Origin: Sphingomonas jatrophae
GTDB lineage: Bacteria > Pseudomonadota > Alphaproteobacteria > Sphingomonadales > Sphingomonadaceae
Direction of reading: 5' to 3'
Assembly: GCF_900113315.1 (NCBI RefSeq)
Contig: NZ_FOZG01000001.1
Coordinates: forward strand, 806,001-870,000
Length of the DNA stretch: 64,000 nucleotides
How positions within the stretch are numbered: position 1 is the stretch's first letter; each line of letters starts with the position of its first letter. This document shows, piece after piece, positions 8,182-17,850 of the stretch. A program made the position numbers and the translations under genes. The notes under the pieces are model-generated. The model saw only the letters and a list, made by a program, of their open reading frames with translations, did no database searches and was not told the origin of the DNA.

Positions 8182-8349
8182 ATGCAGTATGTTCGCAAGA
8201 TGCTGAAGGACACCAAGGGCGCGACCGCGATCGAGTATGGCCTGATTGCTGCGCTGATCGCCGTTGCCGCGATCACCGCCATGTCCACGCTCGGCAAGAC
8301 GCTGACCAACACCTTCACGAACGTCTCGAACAACATGAAGTCGTCGTAA
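8182..8349 (+). CDS. Flp family type IVb pilin (major-type)
   Basis: This 55-residue Flp pilin contains TKGATAIEYGLIAALIAVAA, the textbook prepilin cleavage and N-terminal helix motif, and a short polar C-terminus. The mature protein would polymerise into Flp/tight-adherence pili after export and cleavage by a TadV/CpaA-type peptidase encoded elsewhere. The ATG at 8182 has a GAGGAG ribosome-binding site 7 bases upstream; an ATG at 8176 is also in frame. A strong hairpin terminator follows the gene. Confidence 0.92.
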   Translation: MQYVRKMLKDTKGATAIEYGLIAALIAVAAITAMSTLGKTLTNTFTNVSNNMKSS

Positions 8350-8378
8350 GACGCTTCACGTCTTCTGACGCGAAAGAA

Positions 8379-8419
8379 CGGGCGGCGGAGCGAACGGGCT
8401 CCGCCGCCCGAACTGTTTT
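8379..8419 (+). terminator. Intrinsic terminator after the Flp pilin genes
   Basis: A perfect 13-bp stem (8379-8391 with 8398-8410) closes a 6-base loop and is followed by AACTGTTTT. It lies 29 bases after the second pilin stop and ends the pilin transcript. It also shields the convergent protease gene that ends at 8438. Confidence 0.9.
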
Positions 8420-8437
8420 GGGAGCCGTCGCGGGCCC

Positions 8438-9898
8438 TCAGCCCGCAACCACCAGCTTCACCTTCGCGCCCGCGCGCACCTGCTCGCCTGAAGTAAGCGC
8501 GTTGAGCACGCGAAACCGTTCCTCCTTCAGATCCGGATAAGCCATCCGGGCCGACAGGCTGGCGACATTATCCCGCGGGCCGACCGTGACCACCTGGATG
8601 CGACGGCCGCGAATCGCCCTGGCCTCCGCCTCGGTCAGCCGGGCAAAGCTCTGCACCATCGGCGAGAACGGCCCGAGGCCGCTGCCGGCGGGCGTCAGCA
8701 GCAGGAAGTGATAGGCGCTGTCGGCCGAGACCTGATAGGCCACAACCGTCACGTCCACCTGGCCGCTCTGCGTGTTCGCCCGCGCCGTCGCCGTCGCTGC
8801 ATCGAACCCGGCGATCCTGGTGCGCTGCACACGGCTGGCGTCGACACCCTGCCCGCCGGTCAGCTTGGCGAACACGGCGGCGACATAAGCGTCCAGCCCG
8901 GTCCCGAGCCGACCGCCGGAAAATTGACCTTGCCCGCCGCTGCCGCTGATCGACACCGCATCGCTGCCGTTCGCCAGCGCGAAGCCCGCAGGCGCGGTGA
9001 AGCGCAGACGCAGATCGGGATGGCGGAAGGTGCGCCCGTCGACGATGCCCTGACGCGGATCATCGTCATAGACCGCGCCGTCCAGCGCCGCGAGGAAGGC
9101 GTCGCGACTGCGATTGCCCTGCCCCGCCCGGCCCGTCTTGGCAGCGACGTTCAGCGCCTGCGCCACGCGGGCGCCCGGCTCCGGATGGGTGCTGGCCCAG
9201 GCGGGCAGCGCGTTCGCACTCTTGCCGGCTGCACGCGCATCGAGATTCGTCTGCGCTTGAAGCGAGGCGAGCACCGACGACATGGCCGACGGATCATAAC
9301 CCGCGCCGACGAGATAGCGGATGCCGAGCGCGTCCGCCTCGGTCTCCTGGCTGCGGCTGTAGCGCAGCGTCAGCAGCTGGGCGCCGGTGCCGATGCCGCG
9401 GCCGATTAGCTCGCCGAAGCCGCTATTGCCGAGGAACGCGCCCGCCGCCGCCTGCGCCAGCGCACCGAAGATCGAATTCCGCTGCGCCGCCGCCTGCCGC
9501 TTGGCCGAGTGGCGTGCGGCGACGTGGCCGACTTCGTGCCCCAGCACGCCGGCCAGCTCCGCCTCGTCATTCATCAGGCCCATCAGCTGGCGCGTGACGT
9601 AGACGTAGCCGCCGGGAATGGCGAAAGCGTTGTTCACAGGCGAGTTCAGCAGCGCGATGGTGAAGTCGCTCTGGCTGTTGGACAGGCCCGACTGGACCGC
9701 GATGCGCCGGCCGACCCCGGTGACGTAGGTCGCCTGCTTGCCCGGATAAAGGCCGCCATATTCGGCCAGCAGTTGCGGATTCGCCTTGGCGCCCTCCGCC
9801 TTGTCGCTGGCGGAAATGCTCTGAAGCTCCTGCGCGACGCCGAGTCCCGCGCCGCTCAGCAGCACCCCGAACGCAGCCCAGACCGCAACCTTCTTCAC
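8438..9898 (-). CDS. M48 family metalloprotease, exported
   Basis: This 486-residue zinc protease has an N-terminal signal peptide (hydrophobic core VAVWAAFGVLLSGAGLGVAQ) and the HEXXH zinc site HEVGH at residues 121-125. The third ligand Glu lies in SRSQETEADALG near 185-190. Homologues (BepA/LoiP-type) act in the periplasm on outer-membrane protein quality control. The C-terminal part ends in a LysM-like module (VTVGPRDNVASLSARM...LNALTSGEQVRAGAKVK). The GTG start at 9898 follows a GGGAGG ribosome-binding site; longer in-frame starts run back into accA. Confidence 0.9.
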   Translation of the reverse strand: MKKVAVWAAFGVLLSGAGLGVAQELQSISASDKAEGAKANPQLLAEYGGLYPGKQATYVTGVGRRIAVQSGLSNSQSDFTIALLNSPVNNAFAIPGGYVYVTRQLMGLMNDEAELAGVLGHEVGHVAARHSAKRQAAAQRNSIFGALAQAAAGAFLGNSGFGELIGRGIGTGAQLLTLRYSRSQETEADALGIRYLVGAGYDPSAMSSVLASLQAQTNLDARAAGKSANALPAWASTHPEPGARVAQALNVAAKTGRAGQGNRSRDAFLAALDGAVYDDDPRQGIVDGRTFRHPDLRLRFTAPAGFALANGSDAVSISGSGGQGQFSGGRLGTGLDAYVAAVFAKLTGGQGVDASRVQRTRIAGFDAATATARANTQSGQVDVTVVAYQVSADSAYHFLLLTPAGSGLGPFSPMVQSFARLTEAEARAIRGRRIQVVTVGPRDNVASLSARMAYPDLKEERFRVLNALTSGEQVRAGAKVKLVVAG

Positions 9899-9968
9899 CC
9901 GAACCTCCCTGTCGATCCGGCTGCGGAACGGCTCCTGGGGCGGGTGGTTCCTGTCGTCGTGCGGCGGA

Positions 9969-10910
9969 TCAGCCGATGGCGAGGAACTTGGCGCGGCGGG
10001 CCTGGCGCAACGCGTCCGGCGTTTCTGTGGCGAGTGCGTCCAGCTCCTCACCCAACGCCTGCTCCAGCGCGGCGATCGCGCCGACGCGATCACGGTGCGC
10101 GCCGCCGAGCGGCTCGGCCACGATCCGGTCGATCACGTCCAGCTTCTTCAGATCTTGCGCCGTCACCTTCATCGCCTCGGCCGCATCCGCCGCCTTGTCG
10201 CTGGTGCGCCACAGGATCGAGGCACAGCCCTCAGGCGAGATGACCGAATAGACCGCATGCTCGAACATCAGCACGCGATTGGCCGCCGCCAGCGCGACCG
10301 CACCGCCCGAGCCGCCCTCGCCCACCACCGCCGCGATCAACGGAACGCCGACCGCAAGGCACGTCTCGGTCGAACGGGCGATCGCCTCGGCCTGCCCGCG
10401 CTCCTCCGCCTGGATGCCGGGGAAAGCCCCCGACGTGTCGACCAAGGTGACGACGGGCAGGCGGAACCGGTCGGCCAATTCCATCAGCCGGATCGCCTTG
10501 CGATAGCCCTCGGGCTTGGCCATCCCGAAATTGTGCCGCAGCCGGCTGGCCGTATCGTCACCTTTTTCGTGGCCGATCACCATGCAGCGGCGCCCGCCGA
10601 TCCGGCCGAGACCGCCGATGATCGCCTTGTCATCGGCGAAGGCGCGATCGCCAGCCAGCGGCATGAAGTCGGCGACGAAGCCGGCGATATAGTCCTTGAG
10701 GTGCGGGCGCGCCGGATGGCGGGCCACCTGCGTCTTCTGCCAAGGCGTCAGGCGCGCATAGGTCGCCTTCAGCTGCGCTTCGGCCTTCGCCTCCAGCCGC
10801 GCGACTTCCGCGGAAATGTCGATCGCGCCCTGATCGGCGGTTTCGCGCAACTGGGCGACGCGCTCGGCGAGCTCGGCCAGCGGCTTTTCGAAGTCGAGGT
10901 AGGTTATCAC
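9969..10910 (-). CDS. accA: Acetyl-CoA carboxylase carboxyltransferase subunit alpha
   Basis: This 313-residue protein starts [18 protein letters not shown], the usual AccA opening, and carries the crotonase-fold carboxyltransferase core: [20 protein letters not shown] and [18 protein letters not shown]. With AccD, encoded at 28.5 kb, it forms the alpha2-beta2 carboxyltransferase that makes malonyl-CoA for fatty acid synthesis. I use the GTG at 10910; the frame stays open upstream through xerD, but that stretch has no family similarity. The gene follows xerD by 10 bases. Confidence 0.95.
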   Translation of the reverse strand: MITYLDFEKPLAELAERVAQLRETADQGAIDISAEVARLEAKAEAQLKATYARLTPWQKTQVARHPARPHLKDYIAGFVADFMPLAGDRAFADDKAIIGGLGRIGGRRCMVIGHEKGDDTASRLRHNFGMAKPEGYRKAIRLMELADRFRLPVVTLVDTSGAFPGIQAEERGQAEAIARSTETCLAVGVPLIAAVVGEGGSGGAVALAAANRVLMFEHAVYSVISPEGCASILWRTSDKAADAAEAMKVTAQDLKKLDVIDRIVAEPLGGAHRDRVGAIAALEQALGEELDALATETPDALRQARRAKFLAIG

Positions 10911-10920
10911 CGGCGCGCGC

Positions 10921-11814
10921 CTAGGCCGCGTCGCCCGCGCCGTCAACGAGCGGGTGACGGCTGTTGACCAGCTCGACCAGCCGACGTGTCTCGACATGGG
11001 TATAGATCTGGGTCGTGCCGATGTCTGCGTGGCCCAGCATCGCCTGCAGGGCACGCAGATCCGCGCCGCCTTCCAACAGGTGCGTGGCGAAGGCGTGGCG
11101 CAGCACGTGCGGGCTGATCCGCTCAGGCGCCACGCCCGCTGCGGCGGCGAGCGCGCGGACCAACTGGAACAGGCGGACGCGGCTGAGATGCTTCTTGCCA
11201 CTCGGGAACAGCCACGGGCTGTCCGCCGGCACATGGGCACGCCACGCAGCGGCCGCCGCCATCGCGCGGGCAGACAATGGCACCAGCCGCTCGCGCCCGC
11301 CCTTGCCGCGAAGGATCAGGTAGGGCTGGTCCGTCCGGATCGCCCCGCGCGGAAGGGAGACAAGCTCGGACGCGCGCAGGCCCGAGCCGTAGAGCAGCTC
11401 CAGCAATGCCGAAAGGCGCAGGGTGAGCGACGACGGCTCCAGCGTCAGTCGCCGCTCGATCTCGGCGAACAGCCGGTCCATGTCGTCATGGCTGAGCGTG
11501 CGGGGCAGCGGCCGCGCGGCGCCGGGGCGCGGCAGCGCAGCCGATGGGTCGTCCGTGCGGAACCCCTCGTCCTGCAGGAAAGCGAAGAACCGCCGCAGCG
11601 CCGCCGCCTTCCGCGCGACAGTGGCGCGGGCAAGCGAGTCCCACCCATCCGCCAGCCGCCGCAGTGCCGCCTCGTCGGCGTCGCCCAGCCGGCCTTCGAG
11701 CGCCGCAGACGCGCCTTTCAGATCGGTGCGATAGGCCAGCAGCGTGTTACGCGCGGCTCCGGCCTCGGCGGCCAGCATTTCCGCGAAACGATCGATCAGC
11801 GCGGCATCGCTCAT
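10921..11814 (-). CDS. xerD: Site-specific tyrosine recombinase XerD
   Basis: This 297-residue recombinase has an N-terminal core-binding SAM-like domain (about 1-95) and a C-terminal catalytic domain. All catalytic residues are visible: R147 in GSGLRASE, K171 in RGKGGRER, H236 and R239 in [21 protein letters not shown]262 in [13 protein letters not shown], and the nucleophile Y271. XerD acts with XerC at dif to resolve chromosome dimers, regulated by FtsK. XerD rather than XerC is favoured by the xerD-accA arrangement common in alphaproteobacteria. Confidence 0.93.
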   Translation of the reverse strand: MSDAALIDRFAEMLAAEAGAARNTLLAYRTDLKGASAALEGRLGDADEAALRRLADGWDSLARATVARKAAALRRFFAFLQDEGFRTDDPSAALPRPGAARPLPRTLSHDDMDRLFAEIERRLTLEPSSLTLRLSALLELLYGSGLRASELVSLPRGAIRTDQPYLILRGKGGRERLVPLSARAMAAAAAWRAHVPADSPWLFPSGKKHLSRVRLFQLVRALAAAAGVAPERISPHVLRHAFATHLLEGGADLRALQAMLGHADIGTTQIYTHVETRRLVELVNSRHPLVDGAGDAA

Positions 11815-11824
11815 CGCCGGATCA

Positions 11825-13648
11825 TCACGCGCGCGTGATCGCTTCCGCGGCGATCATCCGTGCCTCGCCCTCCAGCCCGACCCGACGCAGCGCCGCGATC
11901 AGCTGGTAGAAGTGGCCGGGCGGCACGCCGCGCCAGTCGCTCGTCTGCAAGGCTGCGGCAGCGAGCAGCGCTACCGTGCCCGTCTGCCCGGCACGAACCG
12001 CCGCCTCCAGGGCCTTGCCCCATCGATCCGTCACGCCCAGCGTGAAGCCCGCTTCCTGCGCGGCAGTGGCCGCCTGCGCCGGATTCAGCCGGTCCAGCCC
12101 GGCGAGCGCCGCGATCAGCAGCGGCCCCTTGGCCGCCCGCTCACCCGACTGCGCCCCCGCCCACGCCAGCGCGCGATCCGACGCCACGTCAACGGGCGCC
12201 GGAGCACCGACGACGAGCAGCGCCCAGCCATCCTCACCATCGCCTCGCCCAGCGGCGATGCTGCTCCAGCGCGCAGCGGCCCGGTCCAGCCCGGCCGTCA
12301 GCATCGCCGCGATCAGCGTGGACGCGTCGTCGCCATAATCGTCGCTGGGCGCCACGCGGGCAGCCGCGCGCGCGGTCAGGATCAGCCCGGCATAGCGGTC
12401 ACGCGGCTCCTCCGCCTTCCACAAGTCGCGCAGCGCACCGATGCGGGCATCGCCATCCGCACCCGCATAGGCGACGCGCAGGCGGCCAGCAGGGCTGTCC
12501 TGAATGGCGGTCGGGTCCGTTCGGTCGGCGATCAGGCCGTAAAGATCGACCAGGCCCGCATTCGACACCACGCCCATCGCTGCCGCAGCCCGCATGGCGG
12601 GCAGGCGCACCTCGGGCGCGATCATCGGCGACCGGGCCGACCAGGCGAGCACATGGGGCCCGCTTCCGTCGATCAGCGCTGCCGGGATGGCGACGCCCGT
12701 GGCCGTGGCGAGACCGAAGCGCCAGCTGGTCAGCTTGTCCACGCCCGTCCACTCGATGTTGACCGAGCGGCGGCCGGAGCTCGCCCCCGCAACCTTCTCC
12801 GCGAGCAGAAGATCGATACCGCGGGCGATACGCTTGGCCCGAACCCGATCCAGCAGGGCTGCCGCCGTGCCGCCTTCGCCGGACAGAGCGGCGCACATGC
12901 CGCGCGCCATCGGCCAGAGCGGTTCGGTGCTGGCCGCTTCTCCCTTGTCGACCAGCGGGCAGAGCGCCGCGGGATCGCCGTTCGCCAGCGCCACCTGGGC
13001 GGTCACGGCGAGCAGCTTGGGCGATTGCCGGTCGATATCCATGCGGTCGACCAGCATGCGCGCGGCATCCGCCTCACCCATGCGCAGCAACAGCCACGCG
13101 CGCTCGGCCACCCAATCGGGCGCGGAAACGCCGCGCGGCGTCGGCGCGTCGGTCAGCAGCGCGCGTCGGAGCAGGATCGACGCCCAGCGGGAGGCGAGCG
13201 GCGCATCCATCCGCCGCATCAGGGTGGCGAGGAAGCGCCCGTCGGCCCGGCCGAACGCGGCATAGCCAAGCCCCGGTGGCCCCGAGAACAGGCCGACATG
13301 GTCCGCCGGGCGACGGGCATGCTCAGGCAGGTCATAGTTGAGGAGCGCTTCTTCCTCGGGCGTCAGCTCGGGCTCGGCCTCCTCGGCCTCCGGCTCGATG
13401 CCAAGCTCACGCGCCAGCGCGGCATCGTCCGCCGCCAGCGTTGCGGCGGAAGGCGGCGTGTTGAGCGGGAGGACGGGCGTGTCGCCCGAGGGCACGGATG
13501 CGGGCGGCTGGCTCTGCGAGGGCGGCGGCACCGGATCGCCGAAGCCGGGCGGCAGCAGCGACTCGGGGGCCTGCTGCTGCGCGACCGCTGCCGCTGCGAG
13601 CGCGAGCAAGGCGCCCGCGGCGGCCAGCCTAGCGCGGCTGCGCTTCAT
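11825..13648 (-). CDS. Unrecognised exported protein, Ala-rich helical repeats
   Basis: I do not recognise a characterised family. The 607-residue product has a signal peptide (hydrophobic LAAAGALLALAAAAVAQQ), then a proline/serine-rich acidic linker to about residue 100. The remainder is rich in alanine and leucine with a helical look, resembling a TPR-like solenoid. It is therefore probably a periplasmic or membrane-attached scaffold. Its start lies inside the last codons of the upstream 45-residue gene (20-base overlap), and xerD starts 10 bases after its stop. The position between aroK and xerD-accA suggests a vertically inherited lineage-specific gene. Confidence 0.7.
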   Translation of the reverse strand: MKRSRARLAAAGALLALAAAAVAQQQAPESLLPPGFGDPVPPPSQSQPPASVPSGDTPVLPLNTPPSAATLAADDAALARELGIEPEAEEAEPELTPEEEALLNYDLPEHARRPADHVGLFSGPPGLGYAAFGRADGRFLATLMRRMDAPLASRWASILLRRALLTDAPTPRGVSAPDWVAERAWLLLRMGEADAARMLVDRMDIDRQSPKLLAVTAQVALANGDPAALCPLVDKGEAASTEPLWPMARGMCAALSGEGGTAAALLDRVRAKRIARGIDLLLAEKVAGASSGRRSVNIEWTGVDKLTSWRFGLATATGVAIPAALIDGSGPHVLAWSARSPMIAPEVRLPAMRAAAAMGVVSNAGLVDLYGLIADRTDPTAIQDSPAGRLRVAYAGADGDARIGALRDLWKAEEPRDRYAGLILTARAAARVAPSDDYGDDASTLIAAMLTAGLDRAAARWSSIAAGRGDGEDGWALLVVGAPAPVDVASDRALAWAGAQSGERAAKGPLLIAALAGLDRLNPAQAATAAQEAGFTLGVTDRWGKALEAAVRAGQTGTVALLAAAALQTSDWRGVPPGHFYQLIAALRRVGLEGEARMIAAEAITRA

Positions 13649-13766
13649 TCAGCATCGCCTTGCGCACCGTCGTCGGCGCGACCTCCGTGTCGACGGTGGA
13701 GAGCGCGATCATCGCCATCAGGATGGCCACGATGATGGCGATGAGGATCAGCAGCGGACGCGGCAT
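13629..13766 (-). CDS. Small single-span membrane protein (45 aa)
   Basis: The ATG at 13766 opens a 45-residue product beginning MPRPLLILIAIIVAILMAMI, one long membrane helix, then a short polar tail (STVDTEVAPTTVRKAMLNEA). The gene overlaps the next reading frame by 20 bases on the same strand, which implies coupled translation with the 607-residue exported protein. It is divergent from aroK. No family is recognised. The frame is open further upstream, but that stretch is the reverse of aroK. Confidence 0.65.
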   Translation of the reverse strand: MPRPLLILIAIIVAILMAMIALSTVDTEVAPTTVRKAMLNEAQPR

Positions 13767-13853
13767 GGCACTCTCTGAACGGACGCCGCCCGAAGGCAGC
13801 CTTGGGTGCGGGCTTTTGCCGGGCGCGCGCGCTTGTGTATAGCCCTGCAACGA

Positions 13854-14429
13854 ATGTCGAACATCCCCGCCCCTGCCCAGGCCGCCGACGCTGCGCCCGC
13901 CCGCCGCACGGGCCGGCCAGCGCGCGCTATCGTGCTGGTCGGCCTGATGGGGGTGGGCAAATCGACGGTCGGCAAGCGGCTGGCCGCACGTCTGCGCCTG
14001 CCCTTCGTCGATGCGGATAGCGAGATCGAGGCCGCGGCGGGCTGCTCCATCACCGAGATCTTCGCCCGCTTTGGCGAGCCCGCGTTCCGCGATGGCGAGC
14101 GGCGCGTGATCGCGCGGCTGATCGACGGCACGCCGAAGGTGATCGCCACCGGCGGCGGCGCCTTCATGCAGGAAGAAACGCGCGCCCTGATCCTGGAGCG
14201 AGCGACCGCCGTCTGGCTTGATGCGGACATCGACGTGCTGGCCGAGCGGGTGAAGCGCCGCGATGGCAGCCGTCCCTTGCTGGCGAACAGCCCGGACGTG
14301 CGCGCCACTTTGTCGGATCTCGCCCGCGTGCGAAACCCTGTCTATGCGCAGGCCCCGATCCGCGTGCGTTCGCAGCCACTGCCGCACGAGGCGACTGTCG
14401 AACAGATCCTGAGGGCATTGGGCCGATGA
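13854..14429 (+). CDS. aroK: Shikimate kinase
   Basis: This 191-residue kinase has a Walker A motif GLMGVGKS at residues 30-37, the shikimate-binding DADSEIE and GEPAFRDGERRVI segments, and the ATGGGAF loop. It phosphorylates shikimate at the 3-hydroxyl using ATP in the chorismate pathway. The ATG at 13854 (MSNIPAPAQA) is preferred over the open frame from 13806, because the extra residues are not family-like. Its stop overlaps aroB by four bases. Confidence 0.95.
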   Translation: MSNIPAPAQAADAAPARRTGRPARAIVLVGLMGVGKSTVGKRLAARLRLPFVDADSEIEAAAGCSITEIFARFGEPAFRDGERRVIARLIDGTPKVIATGGGAFMQEETRALILERATAVWLDADIDVLAERVKRRDGSRPLLANSPDVRATLSDLARVRNPVYAQAPIRVRSQPLPHEATVEQILRALGR

Positions 14430-15541
14430 GCGAGACCGTGCGGGTGGCGCTGGGCGCGCGCAGCTACGACATTCTGATCGAGGCCGGGGCGCTCGACCGC
14501 GCCGGTGCCCTGCTCCTGCCTTTTGCCAAGCGCGGCCGGCTGGTGATCGTCACCGACGCCCATGTCGCCGAGACGCAGCTGCCGCGCCTCGCGGAGGCGC
14601 TCGCAAGCGAGGGGATCGTGCAGGAGACGATCATCCTGCCGCCCGGAGAAGGCACCAAGAGCTGGGCCGTGCTGGCGGAGCTGACCGACCGGCTGCTGGC
14701 ACTCGGGATCGAGCGGAGCGACCATGTCGTGGCGCTCGGCGGAGGCGTGATCGGCGATCTGGTCGGCTTCGCAGCGTCGATCCTGAAGCGCGGCTGCGGG
14801 TTCGTGCAGGTGCCGACGACGCTGCTGGCGCAGGTCGACAGCTCGGTCGGGGGCAAGACCGCGATCAACTCGGCCGCGGGCAAGAATCTCGTCGGAGCGT
14901 TCCATCAGCCGTCGTTCGTGCTGATCGACCCGACGGTGCTCGACACCCTGCCGCCGCGGGAGGTGGCCGCGGGCTATGCCGAGGTCGTCAAATACGGCCT
15001 GATCGACGATGCCGACTTTTTCGCGTGGTGCGAGGCGAATGGCCCTGCGCTGCTGGCGGGCGACCCTGCCGCACGCGACCGTGCCATCGCCCGATCGGTC
15101 GGCGCGAAGGCGCGGATCGTGGCGGCGGACGAGCGGGAGACGCAGGATTTGCGCGCGCTGCTCAACCTTGGCCATACGTTCGGCCATGCGCTGGAGGCGG
15201 AGACGGGCTTTTCCGACCGACTGCTCCACGGAGAAGGCGTGGCCGTCGGCATGGCATTGGCCTTCGCCTATTCGGCGCGGCGCGGGCTGTGCCCGGCGAG
15301 CGATGCCGCGCAGGTCGCGGCGCATCTGCGCGCCGTCGGCCTCCCCGCCAGCCTGGAGGAGGCAGGCGTCCGCGCCCCGGGCGAGGTGCTGGTCGGCCAC
15401 ATGCTCCACGACAAGAAGATGAGCAGCGGCACCCTGCCCTTCCTGCTCGCACGTGGCATCGGCCAGACGTTCGTCGCCAAAGATGTCGACCTCGCCGACG
15501 TTGCCGCCTTCCTTGATGAGCAGGCGCACGCTCTTGCCTAA
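14426..15541 (+). CDS. aroB: 3-dehydroquinate synthase
   Basis: This 371-residue enzyme converts DAHP to 3-dehydroquinate using NAD+ and a divalent metal. Visible signatures are the PPGEGTKS region, [21 protein letters not shown] (nucleotide binding), [20 protein letters not shown] (active-site loop), a metal-binding Glu in [13 protein letters not shown], and His ligands in [11 protein letters not shown] and [11 protein letters not shown]. It is coupled to aroK through ATGA. Full length. Confidence 0.97.
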   Translation: MSETVRVALGARSYDILIEAGALDRAGALLLPFAKRGRLVIVTDAHVAETQLPRLAEALASEGIVQETIILPPGEGTKSWAVLAELTDRLLALGIERSDHVVALGGGVIGDLVGFAASILKRGCGFVQVPTTLLAQVDSSVGGKTAINSAAGKNLVGAFHQPSFVLIDPTVLDTLPPREVAAGYAEVVKYGLIDDADFFAWCEANGPALLAGDPAARDRAIARSVGAKARIVAADERETQDLRALLNLGHTFGHALEAETGFSDRLLHGEGVAVGMALAFAYSARRGLCPASDAAQVAAHLRAVGLPASLEEAGVRAPGEVLVGHMLHDKKMSSGTLPFLLARGIGQTFVAKDVDLADVAAFLDEQAHALA

Positions 15542-15683
15542 TGGGGTCAAGAAGGCGAACCTGCCGAGCAAGGATTGCCTCGCCTGCGGACGCCCGTTCA
15601 CGTGGCGCAAGAAGTGGGAGCGGGACTGGGAGCAGGTGAAATACTGCTCGGATGCCTGCCGGAAGAAGGGTGCGGCGGCTTAG
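15516..15683 (+). CDS. DUF2256 family small zinc-finger-like protein
   Basis: This product of about 55 residues contains the DUF2256 core: [19 protein letters not shown] followed by [11 protein letters not shown]. Two Cys pairs (CxxC and CSDAC) look like a zinc knuckle. Function is unknown. The best in-frame start is the ATG at 15516, which overlaps the end of aroB by 26 bases; the family normally begins near the VKK.NLP segment, so a TTG at 15534 is an alternative. It would be co-transcribed with aroKB. Confidence 0.85.
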   Translation: MSRRTLLPNGVKKANLPSKDCLACGRPFTWRKKWERDWEQVKYCSDACRKKGAAA

Positions 15684-15742
15684 ACCTGCTCACCCGCCGG
15701 CAGCCTTCGCTGACGACAGAGAAGGTGGGCATCAGCCTGAAG

Positions 15743-16075
15743 CTATCCTCGCAAGCTCACCCACGCCAGCCACAGCCAGCCCGCGATCAGCGCAGCACCG
15801 CCGAGCGGCGTCACCGCCCCCAACCAGCGGGGCAGCCCCAGCGCCATCAGGTAGAGCGTGCCGGCAAAGACGATGCCGCCGCCCACGAACAGCCACCCCG
15901 CCCCGCGCGCGCCGAATGATGCCGCGGCAAGCGCGGCGAGGACGTGGATGAGCTGATATTCGGCTCCGGTGCGCAGCCACTCCGCGGCCTTGCCCTCGGC
16001 CCCATGAGCACCGAACGCCCCCGCGGCGACCGCGACCGCCCCGCACAGGGCGGCCGCCGCGACGAGGGCGCTCAT
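15743..16075 (-). CDS. DUF423 family membrane protein
   Basis: This 110-residue protein has four membrane helices and the DUF423 marks GAFGAHG (residues 20-26), EYQLIHVLA and FAGTLYLMAL. No biochemical role is established for the family. Its ATG overlaps the stop of the CPA2 antiporter by four bases, so it is the last gene of that operon. Confidence 0.9.
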   Translation of the reverse strand: MSALVAAAALCGAVAVAAGAFGAHGAEGKAAEWLRTGAEYQLIHVLAALAAASFGARGAGWLFVGGGIVFAGTLYLMALGLPRWLGAVTPLGGAALIAGWLWLAWVSLRG

Positions 16076-17850
16076 GCCGCATCCCCCGCGTCAGGCGTGC
16101 GGCCGGGCATGAACATCATGTCGCGCGCAGCACCGAGGTCGCCCGAGCGCTTCTGCTCCTTCAAACGCAGCCGGTCCCGCTCCCGATAGGTCTTCTCCAC
16201 GCGGTCAATCTCCTCCGCCTCGGTGCCCAGTGCCTCCAGAGTCTTGCGGCCCATCAGCACCGCGCTCTCGAACACCTCGCGCACCGTGCCGGCCAGCGGC
16301 AGCTTGTGCCAGCGCATCAGCGTGCGCCGGTCAAACGCGCGGACCAGGATTGCGGCCTGACGGAACGTCTCGCCCACCAGTTTCAGTTCCTCCGCGGTCG
16401 GCCCCTCGCCGTCGATGCAGAAAATGATCGCGCGCGCCTCGGCAGCGCCTGCCTGTCGTAGCAGGTCGATGCGCAGCCCGTCGCCATAATAGATCTTGGC
16501 GCCGAAGCGGGCGGCCACGTCGATCTGCTCGGGCGCCCGCTCGATCACCGTGACGCTGACGCTGCTGGCCGTCAGCATCTGCGCAACCGTCTGCCCGAAG
16601 CGTCCATAGCCGACGAGGATGGCACTGGCCGGCATCGCCGCGGAGGGGCCCTCCAGATCGTCCCGCTCGGGCCCGGTACCCTCGCGGTTGAACCGGCGGG
16701 AGAGCGCCATGAGGAACGGTGTCGTCGCCATCGAAAGGGTGACGATCGCGCCGAACAGGCTCGCCGCCTCCGGCGCGATCAGTTGCGCTGCCGCCGCCTG
16801 GCCGAACAGGACGAAGGCAAACTCACCACCCTGGCTGAGCAGCAGGCCGAGCGCGAGCGCCGGCCGCCGGTCCATCCCGAACAGGAGGGCGATGCCGAAC
16901 ATCGCCAGCGTTTTCACCGCCACGACCGCCAGCGCGAGGCCGACGACGAACAATGGCCGCTGCAGGACCACGTTGAGGTCGAGCAGCATCCCCACGGCGA
17001 CGAAGAACAAGCCGAGCAGAATGGTGCGGAACGGATCGACATCCGCCTCAATCTCGTGCCGGTACGGCGAATCGGCCAGCATCACGCCCGCGATGAAGGC
17101 GCCAAGCGCGGTCGAAAGGTGCAGTGCCTGCATCACCAGCGCCGCCGCCAGCACCGTGAACAGGCCGGCGGCGATGAACAGCTCCCGCTCGCCCAGATTG
17201 CCGATCAGGCGGAACAGCGGCGTGATGAGATAGCGGCCCGCCAGCACCAGCCCGGCGACAGCGCCAACCGTATAAAGGCCGAGCAGCCAGCCCGGCGGCG
17301 CGGAGGGGTCGGCCGGCGCACGGCTCAAAGCGGCAATGATCGTGATGAGCGGCACGATCGACAGATCCTGGAATAGCAGGATCGAGAAGGTTCGCTCACC
17401 GAATGGTGTGTTGAGCCGCCCCGCCGATTGCAGCATCGGCAGCACCTGCGCGGTAGAGGACAGCGCCAGCGGCAGGCCAAGTGCCAGCGCAGCAGCCGGC
17501 GAGAAGCCCGCAACGGTCCAGATCACCGCGCTGAGGACGAGCCCGCAGGCGACGACCTGCGCGGCGCCCAGCCCGAAGATGTCGCGCCGCAGCCGCCACA
17601 ATCGCGCGGGATGCAGCTCCAACCCGACAAGAAAGAGGAGGAGGACGATGCCGAGCTCGGCAATGCCCAGCTTGCTCTCCGCCCCATCGACGAGGTGGAG
17701 CCCCTGCGGGCCAATGGCGATGCCCGCGACCAGATAACCCAACGTGGCGCCGAGGCCGAGCCGGCGGAACAGCAGCACGCAGACGAGCGCGGCGGCGAGC
17801 ATGACCACGCCGTCCTGCAGCATCGGCACGGCGGCGTGCGTCTGCTCCAT
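16072..17850 (-). CDS. CPA2 monovalent cation:proton antiporter with TrkA-N domain (KefB/KefC-like)
   Basis: This 592-residue protein has an N-terminal membrane domain of about twelve helices (about residues 10-390), including LGAFIAGVMLADSPYRHEIE, and a C-terminal TrkA-N Rossmann domain starting near ILVGYGRFGQTVAQML. The organisation is that of glutathione-gated K+ efflux systems (KefB/C). I did not see a separate KefF/KefG ancillary oxidoreductase. The stop/start overlap with the upstream Fe-S scaffold-like gene and with DUF423 downstream marks a three-gene operon. Ion specificity is inferred. The start at 17850 is chosen because it overlaps the upstream stop. Confidence 0.9.
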   Translation of the reverse strand: MEQTHAAVPMLQDGVVMLAAALVCVLLFRRLGLGATLGYLVAGIAIGPQGLHLVDGAESKLGIAELGIVLLLFLVGLELHPARLWRLRRDIFGLGAAQVVACGLVLSAVIWTVAGFSPAAALALGLPLALSSTAQVLPMLQSAGRLNTPFGERTFSILLFQDLSIVPLITIIAALSRAPADPSAPPGWLLGLYTVGAVAGLVLAGRYLITPLFRLIGNLGERELFIAAGLFTVLAAALVMQALHLSTALGAFIAGVMLADSPYRHEIEADVDPFRTILLGLFFVAVGMLLDLNVVLQRPLFVVGLALAVVAVKTLAMFGIALLFGMDRRPALALGLLLSQGGEFAFVLFGQAAAAQLIAPEAASLFGAIVTLSMATTPFLMALSRRFNREGTGPERDDLEGPSAAMPASAILVGYGRFGQTVAQMLTASSVSVTVIERAPEQIDVAARFGAKIYYGDGLRIDLLRQAGAAEARAIIFCIDGEGPTAEELKLVGETFRQAAILVRAFDRRTLMRWHKLPLAGTVREVFESAVLMGRKTLEALGTEAEEIDRVEKTYRERDRLRLKEQKRSGDLGAARDMMFMPGRTPDAGDAA

